From an uncultured Alphaproteobacteria bacterium (GTDB lineage Bacteria; Pseudomonadota; Alphaproteobacteria; Rickettsiales; UBA1997), in assembly GCA_903898475.1 (NCBI GenBank), contig CAIUFU010000163.1, forward strand, positions 1 to 7,279: 7,279 nucleotides of DNA, given 5' to 3'. The notes under the pieces were generated by a model that ran no database searches, was not told where the DNA came from, and was given only the letters and a program-made list of their open reading frames with translations. How positions within the stretch are numbered: position 1 is the first letter of the stretch; every line of letters begins with the position of its first letter. Below are positions 1 through 5,729 of the stretch, in pieces. A program made the position numbers and the translations under genes.

Positions 1-483
1 GCTCCAAAAGATGGCGTGATTTTAAAAGTTTTAGCCGGAGATGCCGCCACTGTTGTTCATTTGGGCGACAAGCTTGCAACATTCGCGCCAAATTTAAGTG
101 ATCCGGCAGTCGAAATTTATGTCAGCGGTAATGATATTCCTTTGGTAGTGGAGGGACGAAAAGTGCGTCTGCAATTTGAAGGCTGGCCAATTATTCAATT
201 TAGCGGCTGGCCGTCGATTGCGGTTGGAACCTTTGGTGGCGTTATTTCTTCGGTTGATTCATCAATTTCTGAAAATGGAAAATTTCGCGTAATCGTAAAA
301 AAAGACAAAGATGAAAAATGGCCAGACGAAAGATTTTTAAGGCATGGCGCAAAATCACAGGCCTGGATTTTATTAAATAATGTCAGCTTGGGTTATGAGT
401 TTTGGCGCCAGCTAAATAGCTTTCCACCAAGTTTTGACAGCGAGTTAAAAGCCGCTCAAACAAAAGAAGAATCAAAAAAATAG
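1..483 (+). CDS. HlyD-family periplasmic adaptor (membrane fusion protein), C-terminal part
   Basis: This is the 3' end of a gene that begins before the window; the frame is open from base 1, so the GTG at 16 is not a credible start. About 160 residues are visible. It opens with APKDGVILKV, the second half of the lipoyl/barrel-sandwich hybrid domain typical of HlyD-type adaptors, then a beta-barrel region (VEIYVSGNDIPLVVEGRKVRLQF). A Trp/Phe/Gly-rich stretch follows (visible residues about 58-80), then a terminal segment (ILLNNVSLGYEFWRQLN) and a charged tail. From family knowledge, such adaptors bridge an inner-membrane transporter and a TolC channel across the periplasm. The tolC-like gene starts 4 nt after the stop, which strongly supports the pairing. 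The pump itself is not visible and is probably upstream. Which substrate is exported cannot be told. Confidence 0.85.
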   Translation, partial: APKDGVILKVLAGDAATVVHLGDKLATFAPNLSDPAVEIYVSGNDIPLVVEGRKVRLQFEGWPIIQFSGWPSIAVGTFGGVISSVDSSISENGKFRVIVKKDKDEKWPDERFLRHGAKSQAWILLNNVSLGYEFWRQLNSFPPSFDSELKAAQTKEESKK

Positions 484-487
484 TTAA

Positions 488-1891
488 ATGAAAAATCGAA
501 TTAGATCAATTTTTACAATATTATTTCTGAATTTTGGCAGTGTTGAACTTGCCGAAGCTTCCGCCGAAAAAAAGCTATCGCATCATGAAGTTGTAGCTGC
601 GGCAAATAAAAACTATCCGCGGATTTTATCTTATTACGAAAAGGTAAGCGCTGCGGAAGGAACAGCTTTAGGCTCTCTTGGATTTTTCGACATTAAGTTA
701 AAACAAAACTACAGCGACAAAACTCGTGGTTTTTACGATGGAAAAACCACTGACACCTTACTTGAAAAAGAACTCGGTTTTATGGGCGCTAAAGTTTATG
801 GCGGCTATCGCAAATCTTTTGGCAGTTTCGCTGATTATGAAGGCGGGTCGCGCACCAATGAAGGTGGCGAATATAGGGCAGGGGCTAAATTTTCTTTGCT
901 TAAAGATAGCTCGATTGATCAAAACCGACTTGGTGTAATTTTGGCAAATCTTGGAGTTAAAGAGAGTCAAATTCAGCTCGAAACAATCAAAAAAGAAATC
1001 GAGCGCGACGCAACAAAGGCTTATTGGAAATGGATTTCCTCAGCAAAAGTTTTTCACATTTATGAAGAGCTTTATCAGCTTTCATTAAAGCGCCAAACGC
1101 AACTTGAAGAAAAATTAAAAAAAGGCGACGTGGCTCAAATCATTGTAGCTGAAAATAAGAAAAATATTTTGCGCCGCAAAAGCGCTTTGGCAAAGGCTCG
1201 CCAAGATTTTGAAAATTCAGCAATTTATCTTTCGCTTTTTTGGCGTGGTGAAAATGGCGCGCCAATTGTTCCAAAACAAAATCAGGTTCCAGAAATTAAT
1301 TCGTCACTGCATGAAATCGAAAACTCTCAAAACCTTCGCGATTTAGAAACAGCTCTTTCTCAAAGACCAGAATTGAGAATTTTAAAAATTCAAAAAGAGC
1401 AAAATTCAAGTCAGTTAAAATATGCCCAAAATCTTTTTAAACCTCAGCTAGATGTTGATTTGGGCGCTTCAAAAGATTTGGGAAATGGCTCGGCATCAAG
1501 ATCTCAGGCTAATAATTATGTTGGTTTGGATTTTTCGATTCCGCTGCAGCAGCGCGAAGCTCGCGGAAAAACCGCCGAATATGAATCGAAGTTAAAATCT
1601 CTAAAATATGAGGAGCAGCTTTTGGAAGAAAAAATCAAAGCCGAGCTTGAGCAAATAAAAATTCAAATCAGCAGCATTATTGAGATGCATCAAAACCTTT
1701 CAGAGGAAGCTAAATTGGCTGATTTACTAGAAAATTCGGAAAGAGAAAAATTCAAACAAGGTGCCAGCAACTTCTTTTTGGTAAATTTGCGCGAGCAAGA
1801 CACGGCTGCTTCAAAAGCGGCGCTGATGGAAATGTATGAAAAATATCAAAGCGCTTTAGCTGATTATAAAATGGCGGTGTTTTTAAACTAA
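488..1891 (+). CDS. TolC-family outer-membrane efflux/secretion channel
   Basis: A complete 467-residue protein, the usual length for TolC-family proteins. An N-terminal signal peptide is visible: basic KNRIR, hydrophobic core to about residue 22, likely cleavage after about residue 26 (EASA/EKK). There is no lipobox, so it is not an OprM-type lipoprotein. The two-repeat layout of the family is recognisable. The first half has a long amphipathic helix pair (about 155-250, with KKGDVAQIIVAENKK). The second half has SQRPELRILKIQ (291-302), LFKPQLDVDLG (316-326), the beta segment YVGLDFSIPLQQREARGK (344-361) and long coiled-coil helices (362-467). It should form the trimeric outer-membrane barrel and periplasmic tunnel and dock the HlyD-type adaptor encoded 4 nt upstream. 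No good Shine-Dalgarno is seen; a weak AGAAGA lies somewhat too far upstream. The family is secure, the substrate unknown. Confidence 0.9.
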   Translation: MKNRIRSIFTILFLNFGSVELAEASAEKKLSHHEVVAAANKNYPRILSYYEKVSAAEGTALGSLGFFDIKLKQNYSDKTRGFYDGKTTDTLLEKELGFMGAKVYGGYRKSFGSFADYEGGSRTNEGGEYRAGAKFSLLKDSSIDQNRLGVILANLGVKESQIQLETIKKEIERDATKAYWKWISSAKVFHIYEELYQLSLKRQTQLEEKLKKGDVAQIIVAENKKNILRRKSALAKARQDFENSAIYLSLFWRGENGAPIVPKQNQVPEINSSLHEIENSQNLRDLETALSQRPELRILKIQKEQNSSQLKYAQNLFKPQLDVDLGASKDLGNGSASRSQANNYVGLDFSIPLQQREARGKTAEYESKLKSLKYEEQLLEEKIKAELEQIKIQISSIIEMHQNLSEEAKLADLLENSEREKFKQGASNFFLVNLREQDTAASKAALMEMYEKYQSALADYKMAVFLN

Positions 1892-1903
1892 GCTTAGATA
1901 GAA

Positions 1904-2875
1904 ATGCTGAAATCAAATCAGATAAAAGAAGCTGTGGCCTTGCTGCAAAATGGTGAAATAGTAGCAATACCCACTGAAACAGTTTATGGGCTTGCGGCAG
2001 ATGCTACAAATGACGAAGCGTTGCTTAAAATCTTTGCCGCCAAAGGCAGGCCTTCAGATCATCCTTTGATAGTTCATATTGAATCTTTTGATAAAGTTAA
2101 TGATTGGGCAGAGCGTGTTCCAAAAAGCGCAAAAAAACTTGCGCAACATTTTTGGCCAGGGCCGCTTACGATGATATTTTGGAAAAGAAAAACTGTAAGC
2201 AACCTAATAACAGGCGGCTTAAACACTGTTGCGGTAAGAGTTCCTAATCATCCGGTAGCACTTGAAATAATCCAAAAATTGGGAAAAGGAGTAGCTGCCC
2301 CTTCGGCTAATGCTCACAAAAAAACAAGTCCTACAAAACCTGAGCATGTCTTCAAAAGCTTGAAAGGTAAAATTGCTGCAATCGTTGATGGTGGCTCATG
2401 TTCTATTGGCATTGAATCAACAATTGTCGATATGACGAAAGAGACGCCCACTATTTTAAGACCCGGAGTCATTACCGCAGATATGATAGAAAAGGTTCTT
2501 AATACTAAAGTTTACCAGCCATTTAATCATTCAGACAAAGTTTCGGGAAATATGGAGGTGCATTATCAGCCTAAAAAACCCTTATTCGTTCTTTCCAAGA
2601 AAGAAATAGAGCTCTGCATCGAGAGAGAAAAAAATATTGCGGTTATGCATTATTCAGTAATCGAAAAAAATTCAGACGCCGCCTTTTACCAAATGCCAGT
2701 TACAAAATCAGAATATGCGAGAAAATTTTACGAAATGCTTCATCACATTGACGACACAAACGTAGAAAAAATATTAGTCGAACAGCTGCCAAATTCAGAT
2801 GATTGGGGCGATATTAATGACAGACTAAAAAAAGCATCATCAAGAGTTATTCCAACAAAGAAAAAGCGCGAATAG
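1904..2875 (+). CDS. L-threonylcarbamoyladenylate synthase, Sua5 type
   Basis: A 323-residue protein with the YrdC/Sua5 fold. Visible signatures are IPTETVYGLAAD (22-33), FAAKGRPSDHPLIVHI (44-59), the WPGPLT block (84-89), APSAN (132-136), GIESTIVDM (169-177) and LRPG (185-188). The family makes threonylcarbamoyl-AMP from threonine, bicarbonate and ATP in the cytoplasm, the first step of t6A37 formation in ANN-decoding tRNAs. Beyond the catalytic domain there is a linker with GNMEVHYQP (215-223, the family's HYxP element) and a C-terminal domain ending in WGDINDRLKKASSR. This makes it the longer Sua5 form rather than the single-domain TsaC form. It starts 12 nt after the tolC-like stop and is probably co-transcribed with it. 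No clear Shine-Dalgarno precedes the ATG. The C-terminal domain is near the short end for the family but complete in its key motifs. Confidence 0.93.
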   Translation: MLKSNQIKEAVALLQNGEIVAIPTETVYGLAADATNDEALLKIFAAKGRPSDHPLIVHIESFDKVNDWAERVPKSAKKLAQHFWPGPLTMIFWKRKTVSNLITGGLNTVAVRVPNHPVALEIIQKLGKGVAAPSANAHKKTSPTKPEHVFKSLKGKIAAIVDGGSCSIGIESTIVDMTKETPTILRPGVITADMIEKVLNTKVYQPFNHSDKVSGNMEVHYQPKKPLFVLSKKEIELCIEREKNIAVMHYSVIEKNSDAAFYQMPVTKSEYARKFYEMLHHIDDTNVEKILVEQLPNSDDWGDINDRLKKASSRVIPTKKKRE

Positions 2876-2882
2876 GTCTGTT

Positions 2883-2898
2883 CAGATTACTCAATCTG
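2883..2898. other. Small hairpin between convergent genes
   Basis: CAGATT and AATCTG form a perfect 6-bp stem around a 4-nt ACTC loop. It lies where the synthase gene and the convergent Tim44-like gene end, overlapping the latter's last codons. There is no T-run on either side, so it is at best a weak bidirectional terminator. The two stops are only 11 nt apart, leaving no room for anything larger. Confidence 0.25.
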
Positions 2899-3825
2899 TG
2901 CGATTGCGGATAAAATCCATTTGCCGTTGTTGCTGTAGCGCGCAAAAGTCCACGCTTCGGACGTGATGACCAAATTTTGATTGCTGCCTTCGATTATTTC
3001 ATCGGTGTTTGATTTGTTTATCATATAGTCCAAAGCAGACCACTCTAAGATCGCGGTCGCATATTGCATTTCATTTTCTTGCCAGCTTTCAGAAATTTCC
3101 ATGCCCGTAACTTCAATATTTTCAACAATATTTGCGATATTTTGGCTGATATTTTGGGCTAGCGCGTCGGAAAAATATTTCGACATTTCTAGCGTGGTTA
3201 GAGTTTTTAATTTTTCTAAATCTTGCTGCGACCAAGCGCTTTGCACCGCAATGAGAAGCTCAGCAAATTTTTGCATCTCTGAATCGGCGAGCGGAATTTC
3301 AACTGATTTAGTTGGTGCGTAAGTGTTTTGTTGGTTAGTCATATTTTTGCGTCGTGATAAAAATCTAAACAACATCACGGCGGCAAAAGCCAAAAGCGCC
3401 ATTGTTAAAAAATTGCCAAAAAAACCACTGCCGCTCTCAGCCGCGCCATTTACGCCTGCGCCGTGATTTCCAAAAAGCATGTTACCAATCCACGAACCAG
3501 CAACCACCGCGCCGATGGTTGAAAGCATTGGATTACGTTGAAAAAAAGATTGCTGCGGTTGTGGTTGTTGTGGATTTTGCGGATTATTTTGCGCTTGATT
3601 GGGATTGCTTTTTGCCGAGTCGGGAGTTGTTGATTTTTGCATCGGTGCATAATTTTTTCCGTTAGCGCCGCCACCTTCAAAAGTGCGACTGCCGCGAGAT
3701 CCTTGATTAAAATGCGAAGTTGAAGAGCGACCCGAGCCAAAAGATGATCTGCCGCCGGCGCGCGCAAATGCTGATTCGGTGGCGAGACAAAAAATGAAAA
3801 CGACAATCGAAATTTTCTTAAGCAT
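2887..3825 (-). CDS. Tim44-like domain membrane protein
   Basis: A 312-residue protein from the ATG at 3825. This start gives a good signal sequence (MLKKISIVVFIFCLATESAFA, written here as positions 1-21) with likely cleavage before RAGG. An in-frame TTG at 3894 would add 23 residues but would spoil the signal peptide and overlap the upstream dyad. After cleavage comes a Gly/Ser/Arg-rich segment (22-55, including SSFG and GSRGSRTF), then APMQKST and a Gln/Pro/Asn-rich linker (70-93). Two hydrophobic stretches follow (about 101-118, glycine-containing, and 136-154, ending in the positive RFLSRRK). The C-terminal domain (about 180-312) matches the bacterial Tim44-like layout: helices with ALAQNISQNI, then EWSALDYM and the closing AWTFARYSNNGKWILSAIAQIE. 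Bacterial homologues are widespread in Proteobacteria and their role is poorly defined. The mitochondrial namesake is an import-motor subunit, which should not be carried over. No Shine-Dalgarno is seen. Confidence 0.82.
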   Translation of the reverse strand: MLKKISIVVFIFCLATESAFARAGGRSSFGSGRSSTSHFNQGSRGSRTFEGGGANGKNYAPMQKSTTPDSAKSNPNQAQNNPQNPQQPQPQQSFFQRNPMLSTIGAVVAGSWIGNMLFGNHGAGVNGAAESGSGFFGNFLTMALLAFAAVMLFRFLSRRKNMTNQQNTYAPTKSVEIPLADSEMQKFAELLIAVQSAWSQQDLEKLKTLTTLEMSKYFSDALAQNISQNIANIVENIEVTGMEISESWQENEMQYATAILEWSALDYMINKSNTDEIIEGSNQNLVITSEAWTFARYSNNGKWILSAIAQIE

Positions 3826-3886
3826 GAAAGGTTGTTTGAGATTGATTAGTGTGAGAAAGAGCCACAGAGTGCGGTTAAATATTGTT

Positions 3887-3904
3887 GTAAGCAATGTTGT
3901 TTAC
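3887..3904. promoter_or_regulatory. Candidate operator: 18-bp imperfect palindrome upstream of ohr
   Basis: GTAAGCAATGTTGTTTAC reads almost the same on both strands: 14 of 18 positions are symmetric. It ends 21 nt before the ohr ATG in the AT-rich spacer between the divergent Tim44-like and ohr genes. A weak promoter can be drawn around it (TTGTTG at 3883 and TAAAAA at 3905, spacing 16), placing the dyad in the spacer, where a repressor would act. From family knowledge, ohr genes are often controlled by the MarR-type, peroxide-sensing OhrR. This dyad does not match the classic OhrR box closely and no regulator gene is in the window, so the factor is unknown. Confidence 0.45.
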
Positions 3905-3925
3905 TAAAAATTTAAAAACAAATTT

Positions 3926-4360
3926 ATGAAAATATTATACACAGCTCACGCCACAATTACTGCGGGTCGCGATGGTCACGCCCAAACTGATGATAAACAA
4001 CTTTCTGTCGCTCTTTCAAGACCCGGTAGCAACAAAGCGGGAACCAACCCCGAACAATTATTTGCCGCCGGTTACGGTGCTTGTTTTGGCAGCGCTTTGG
4101 CTGCGGTTTCAAAACAACGCCAAGGTGAAGAAATTGGTGAAATTGCCGTGCAAGCAGATGTTAATTTAAACCAAGATGAGCAAGGCGGATTTTTTCTTAG
4201 CGTAACTTTAAACGTTGCGATTGCTGGCGTTGACGACAATGCAGCTGAGGCGATTGTAAAAGCGGCGCATAAAATGTGTCCTTACTCAAAAGCCATTCGT
4301 GGCAATGTGAATGTGGTGCTAAATGTTAATGGCACTAACTTGTCGCACGAACATTTTTAA
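3926..4360 (+). CDS. ohr: Organic hydroperoxide reductase (Ohr, OsmC/Ohr family)
   Basis: A 144-residue protein, the usual Ohr length. Family knowledge: Ohr is a cytoplasmic, dimeric thiol peroxidase that reduces organic and fatty-acid hydroperoxides using lipoylated or dithiol partners. The two redox cysteines are visible: the peroxidatic Cys53 in NPEQLFAAGYGACFGSAL and the resolving Cys118 in HKMCPYSKAIRGN. Glu43 and Arg15 (TAGRDGHA) fit the conserved acidic and arginine residues of the active site. The LSVALSRPG and GTNPEQLFAAGY blocks and the ending VVLNVNG distinguish Ohr from OsmC. The gene is monocistronic by layout: divergent from the Tim44-like gene, with a 184-nt gap after it. A palindrome lies just upstream. 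The leader is A/T-rich with no Shine-Dalgarno. Confidence 0.95.
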   Translation: MKILYTAHATITAGRDGHAQTDDKQLSVALSRPGSNKAGTNPEQLFAAGYGACFGSALAAVSKQRQGEEIGEIAVQADVNLNQDEQGGFFLSVTLNVAIAGVDDNAAEAIVKAAHKMCPYSKAIRGNVNVVLNVNGTNLSHEHF

Positions 4361-4525
4361 TATTTTCCAGTCGAAATAACTTTCGCCTTTGGTGAGCGCG
4401 GCGAAGAGGGTGATGAGTTGTTGAGGATAAATGGCTGGGTGTTGTGATTTGACCCATTTTATGCAGAGACAACGAGCGCAAGGTCTGGTCGGTTTGACAT
4501 ATTCTCCACGCGGGAGAATGTCTTT
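4361..4525 (-). other. Start-less open frame in the ohr-nuclease gap, possible coding remnant or repeat-borne peptide
   Basis: This 184-nt gap has no convincing gene on the + strand. On the minus strand one frame is open for 68 codons, between a TAA at 4528-4526 and a TAG at 4321-4319, running antisense into the ohr 3' end. It contains DILPRGEYV, then TRPCARCLCIKWV, then HPAIYPQQLITLF and KGESYFDWKI. The residue mix (Cys, Trp, Tyr, Pro in plausible order) looks more protein-like than random antisense. There is no ATG/GTG/TTG near the beginning and no RBS, so I do not call a gene. It may be a remnant of a broken gene or a mobile palindromic element that happens to be open. A 6-bp stem (TTCGCC at 4382, GGCGAA at 4400) also lies here. 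Confidence 0.25.
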
Positions 4526-4527
4526 TT
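4496..4527 (+). terminator. Hairpin with T-run, terminator-like, just upstream of the nuclease gene
   Basis: GACAT-AT-TCTCC on the left pairs with GGAGA-ATGTC on the right around an ACGCG loop: ten pairs with a 2-nt bulge, followed by TTTTT at 4523-4527. This has the form of a Rho-independent terminator and could end ohr transcription, although it lies about 136 nt past the ohr stop. It also sits only 17 nt before the nuclease ATG. It may therefore instead lie in that gene's leader as an attenuator or protein-binding site. A perfect TTGACA overlaps its left foot at 4494-4499, but no good -10 follows at normal spacing. Confidence 0.5.
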
Positions 4528-4544
4528 AAAAAAATCTAAAACCA

Positions 4545-5546
4545 ATGATTCAAATCATCGAAAAAGATTACCAAAAAATCTTAAGAGAAGTTCAGAACTC
4601 CATCAAGCTGGCGCAGGGAAAAATCATCCGCAACAAAGTGGAGATGGCTTGGCAGATTGGCAAAATAATCGAAACGAGTTTGCCCAAAAACCAAAAAGAA
4701 AAATATGGCAAAGAGATAATCAAAAAGCTCGAGAGAGACCTTCTGATTAGTTCGGCAGTGCTTTATAAAATGCAGGGTTTGTACAAAACATATCCCAAAC
4801 TTCCCAAAGGTGATGCGCGTTTAAACTGGAGCCACTATCGCGTTTTAAGCAGCATAAAAAAATCTGACGAAAGAAAGGCGCTAGAAGATTTAACCAAAGA
4901 AAATTCGTGGAATGCTGCCAAGTTGCAAGAAGAGGTAACCAAGCGCAAAAGCTTGCCCGCCAAAGACTCAAAGAGTGTTAAGAAAAACGCCGCGAAAAAA
5001 ATTCAACCAACGCGCGGCAGAGTTTTTGCTTACAAGATTGTTGAGATTGAAGGCTCGGATAAAAAGCTTTTTGACTGCGGGTTTAAAGTTTTTCGTGAAG
5101 CGAAAGAGAGTTTGCCAAAGAATGCCGAGATCGCGATGGTTAGCAGCAAGAATGAAAAATATTTAGTAAAAAAATCTAGTGTGACGGCGCAGCAAGTTTA
5201 TACTTACAAAGCGCATTTGAAGCGCGTGGTTGATGGCGACACGATTCATGCCAATATCGATTTGGGCTTTGGAATTTTTCACGAAGAGATTTTGCGTTTG
5301 GCAAAAATCAACACTGCAGAAAGCAAAACTGCGGATGGAAAAAAAGCCAAAGCGGCGTTAGAAAAAATCTTCAAAGACGCGCCGTTTTTTATCGTCAAAA
5401 GCATCAAAACCGACATTTTCAACCGCTACGTCGCTGATATTTTTCTGCCTAAAAACAAAACCGAAACCGACCTGCAAAAAGTTGCAGATTCAGGTATTTA
5501 CTTAAACCAACTTTTACTAGACCGCGGCTTGGCTGAAGTTTTTTAG
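4545..5546 (+). CDS. DUF1016-type N-terminal domain fused to a staphylococcal-nuclease-like (SNase) domain
   Basis: A 333-residue two-part protein. Residues about 5-135 match the DUF1016 N-terminal (YhcG N-terminal) pattern: GKIIRNKVEMAWQIGKII (25-42), then ISSAVLYKMQGLYKTYPKLP (68-87), LNWSHYRVLSSI (93-104) and NSWNAAKLQEEV (120-131). A Lys-rich linker (135-157) leads to a small beta-type segment (about 157-211, with RGRVFAYKIVEIEG and FDCGFKVFRE). Residues about 220-333 are an SNase domain: KRVVDGDTIHANIDLGFG, LRLAKINTAES, KTDIFNRYVADIF and LNQLLLDRGLAEVF. Aligned by eye with S. aureus nuclease, Asp230/Asp232, Arg251, Glu259 and Arg294 correspond to D19/D21, R35, E43 and R87, so the catalytic arginines and glutamate are kept. 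The D40 metal-ligand position is Asn256. The expected activity is Ca-dependent DNA/RNA cleavage; the N-terminal part may bind nucleic acid or mediate assembly. No signal peptide is seen, so it is probably cytoplasmic. No Shine-Dalgarno precedes the ATG. Confidence 0.8.
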   Translation: MIQIIEKDYQKILREVQNSIKLAQGKIIRNKVEMAWQIGKIIETSLPKNQKEKYGKEIIKKLERDLLISSAVLYKMQGLYKTYPKLPKGDARLNWSHYRVLSSIKKSDERKALEDLTKENSWNAAKLQEEVTKRKSLPAKDSKSVKKNAAKKIQPTRGRVFAYKIVEIEGSDKKLFDCGFKVFREAKESLPKNAEIAMVSSKNEKYLVKKSSVTAQQVYTYKAHLKRVVDGDTIHANIDLGFGIFHEEILRLAKINTAESKTADGKKAKAALEKIFKDAPFFIVKSIKTDIFNRYVADIFLPKNKTETDLQKVADSGIYLNQLLLDRGLAEVF

Positions 5547-5567
5547 TGTATGGATCTCTTACTCCCC

Positions 5568-5598
5568 AGCTGGACGGGGTTACAAACCACGTCCAGCT
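5568..5598. other. Strong stem-loop after the nuclease gene
   Basis: AGCTGGACG-G-GGTT pairs with AACC-A-CGTCCAGCT around an ACA triloop: 14 positions with a single G/A mismatch. It starts 21 nt after the nuclease stop. Only TTT follows it on the + strand before GG, so as a terminator it is weak, although the stem is very stable. It could act as a transcript 3' end, an RNA-stability element or a small palindromic repeat. The rest of the 183-nt gap up to the lipoprotein gene shows nothing I can name. A TTGACA at 5649-5654 has no convincing -10 partner. Confidence 0.5.
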
Positions 5599-5719
5599 TT
5601 GGTAAGGTCTAGCCTCAGGTGATGGCTTCTTTATAGAAAATCCACCTTTTGACATAGGAAGTTTATACCAGTTGGCCTAGATAAAGGTTTCTTAGCGTCC
5701 CTTCGCGTTAAATCAAAAC

Positions 5720-5724
5720 AGGAG
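5720..5724 (+). promoter_or_regulatory. Ribosome binding site of the lipoprotein gene
   Basis: AGGAG lies 5 nt before the ATG at 5730 and fixes that start over the internal Met6. It is the only textbook Shine-Dalgarno seen among the starts in this window. Confidence 0.75.
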
Positions 5725-5729
5725 AACTT

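Noticed and set aside
16..18. GTG at 16 as the start of the HlyD-type gene
   Set aside because: The frame is open to base 1 and the preceding codons read APKDG, part of the conserved lipoyl-like domain, so the gene is simply cut by the window edge.
3402..3665. 87-codon + strand frame antisense to the Tim44-like gene
   Set aside because: Same cause: low-complexity antisense; no RBS, no family pattern.
3450..3806. 118-codon minus-strand frame inside the Tim44-like gene
   Set aside because: It is a shifted-frame reading of the Gly/Gln/Pro-rich region, whose low complexity leaves other frames open; no independent signals.
3826..3894. N-terminal extension of the Tim44-like protein from a TTG at 3894
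   Set aside because: It adds 23 residues before an otherwise normal signal peptide, has no RBS, and overlaps the palindrome that more likely serves as a control site.
5449..5655. Minus-strand frame reading through the stem-loop after the nuclease gene
   Set aside because: Only 68 codons, overlaps the nuclease 3' end and the inverted repeat, which yields repetitive-looking peptide text; no supporting signal.
5649..5683. Sigma-70 promoter with TTGACA at 5649 and TAGATA at 5678
   Set aside because: Spacing is 23 nt, too long; no acceptable -10 at 16-18 nt.
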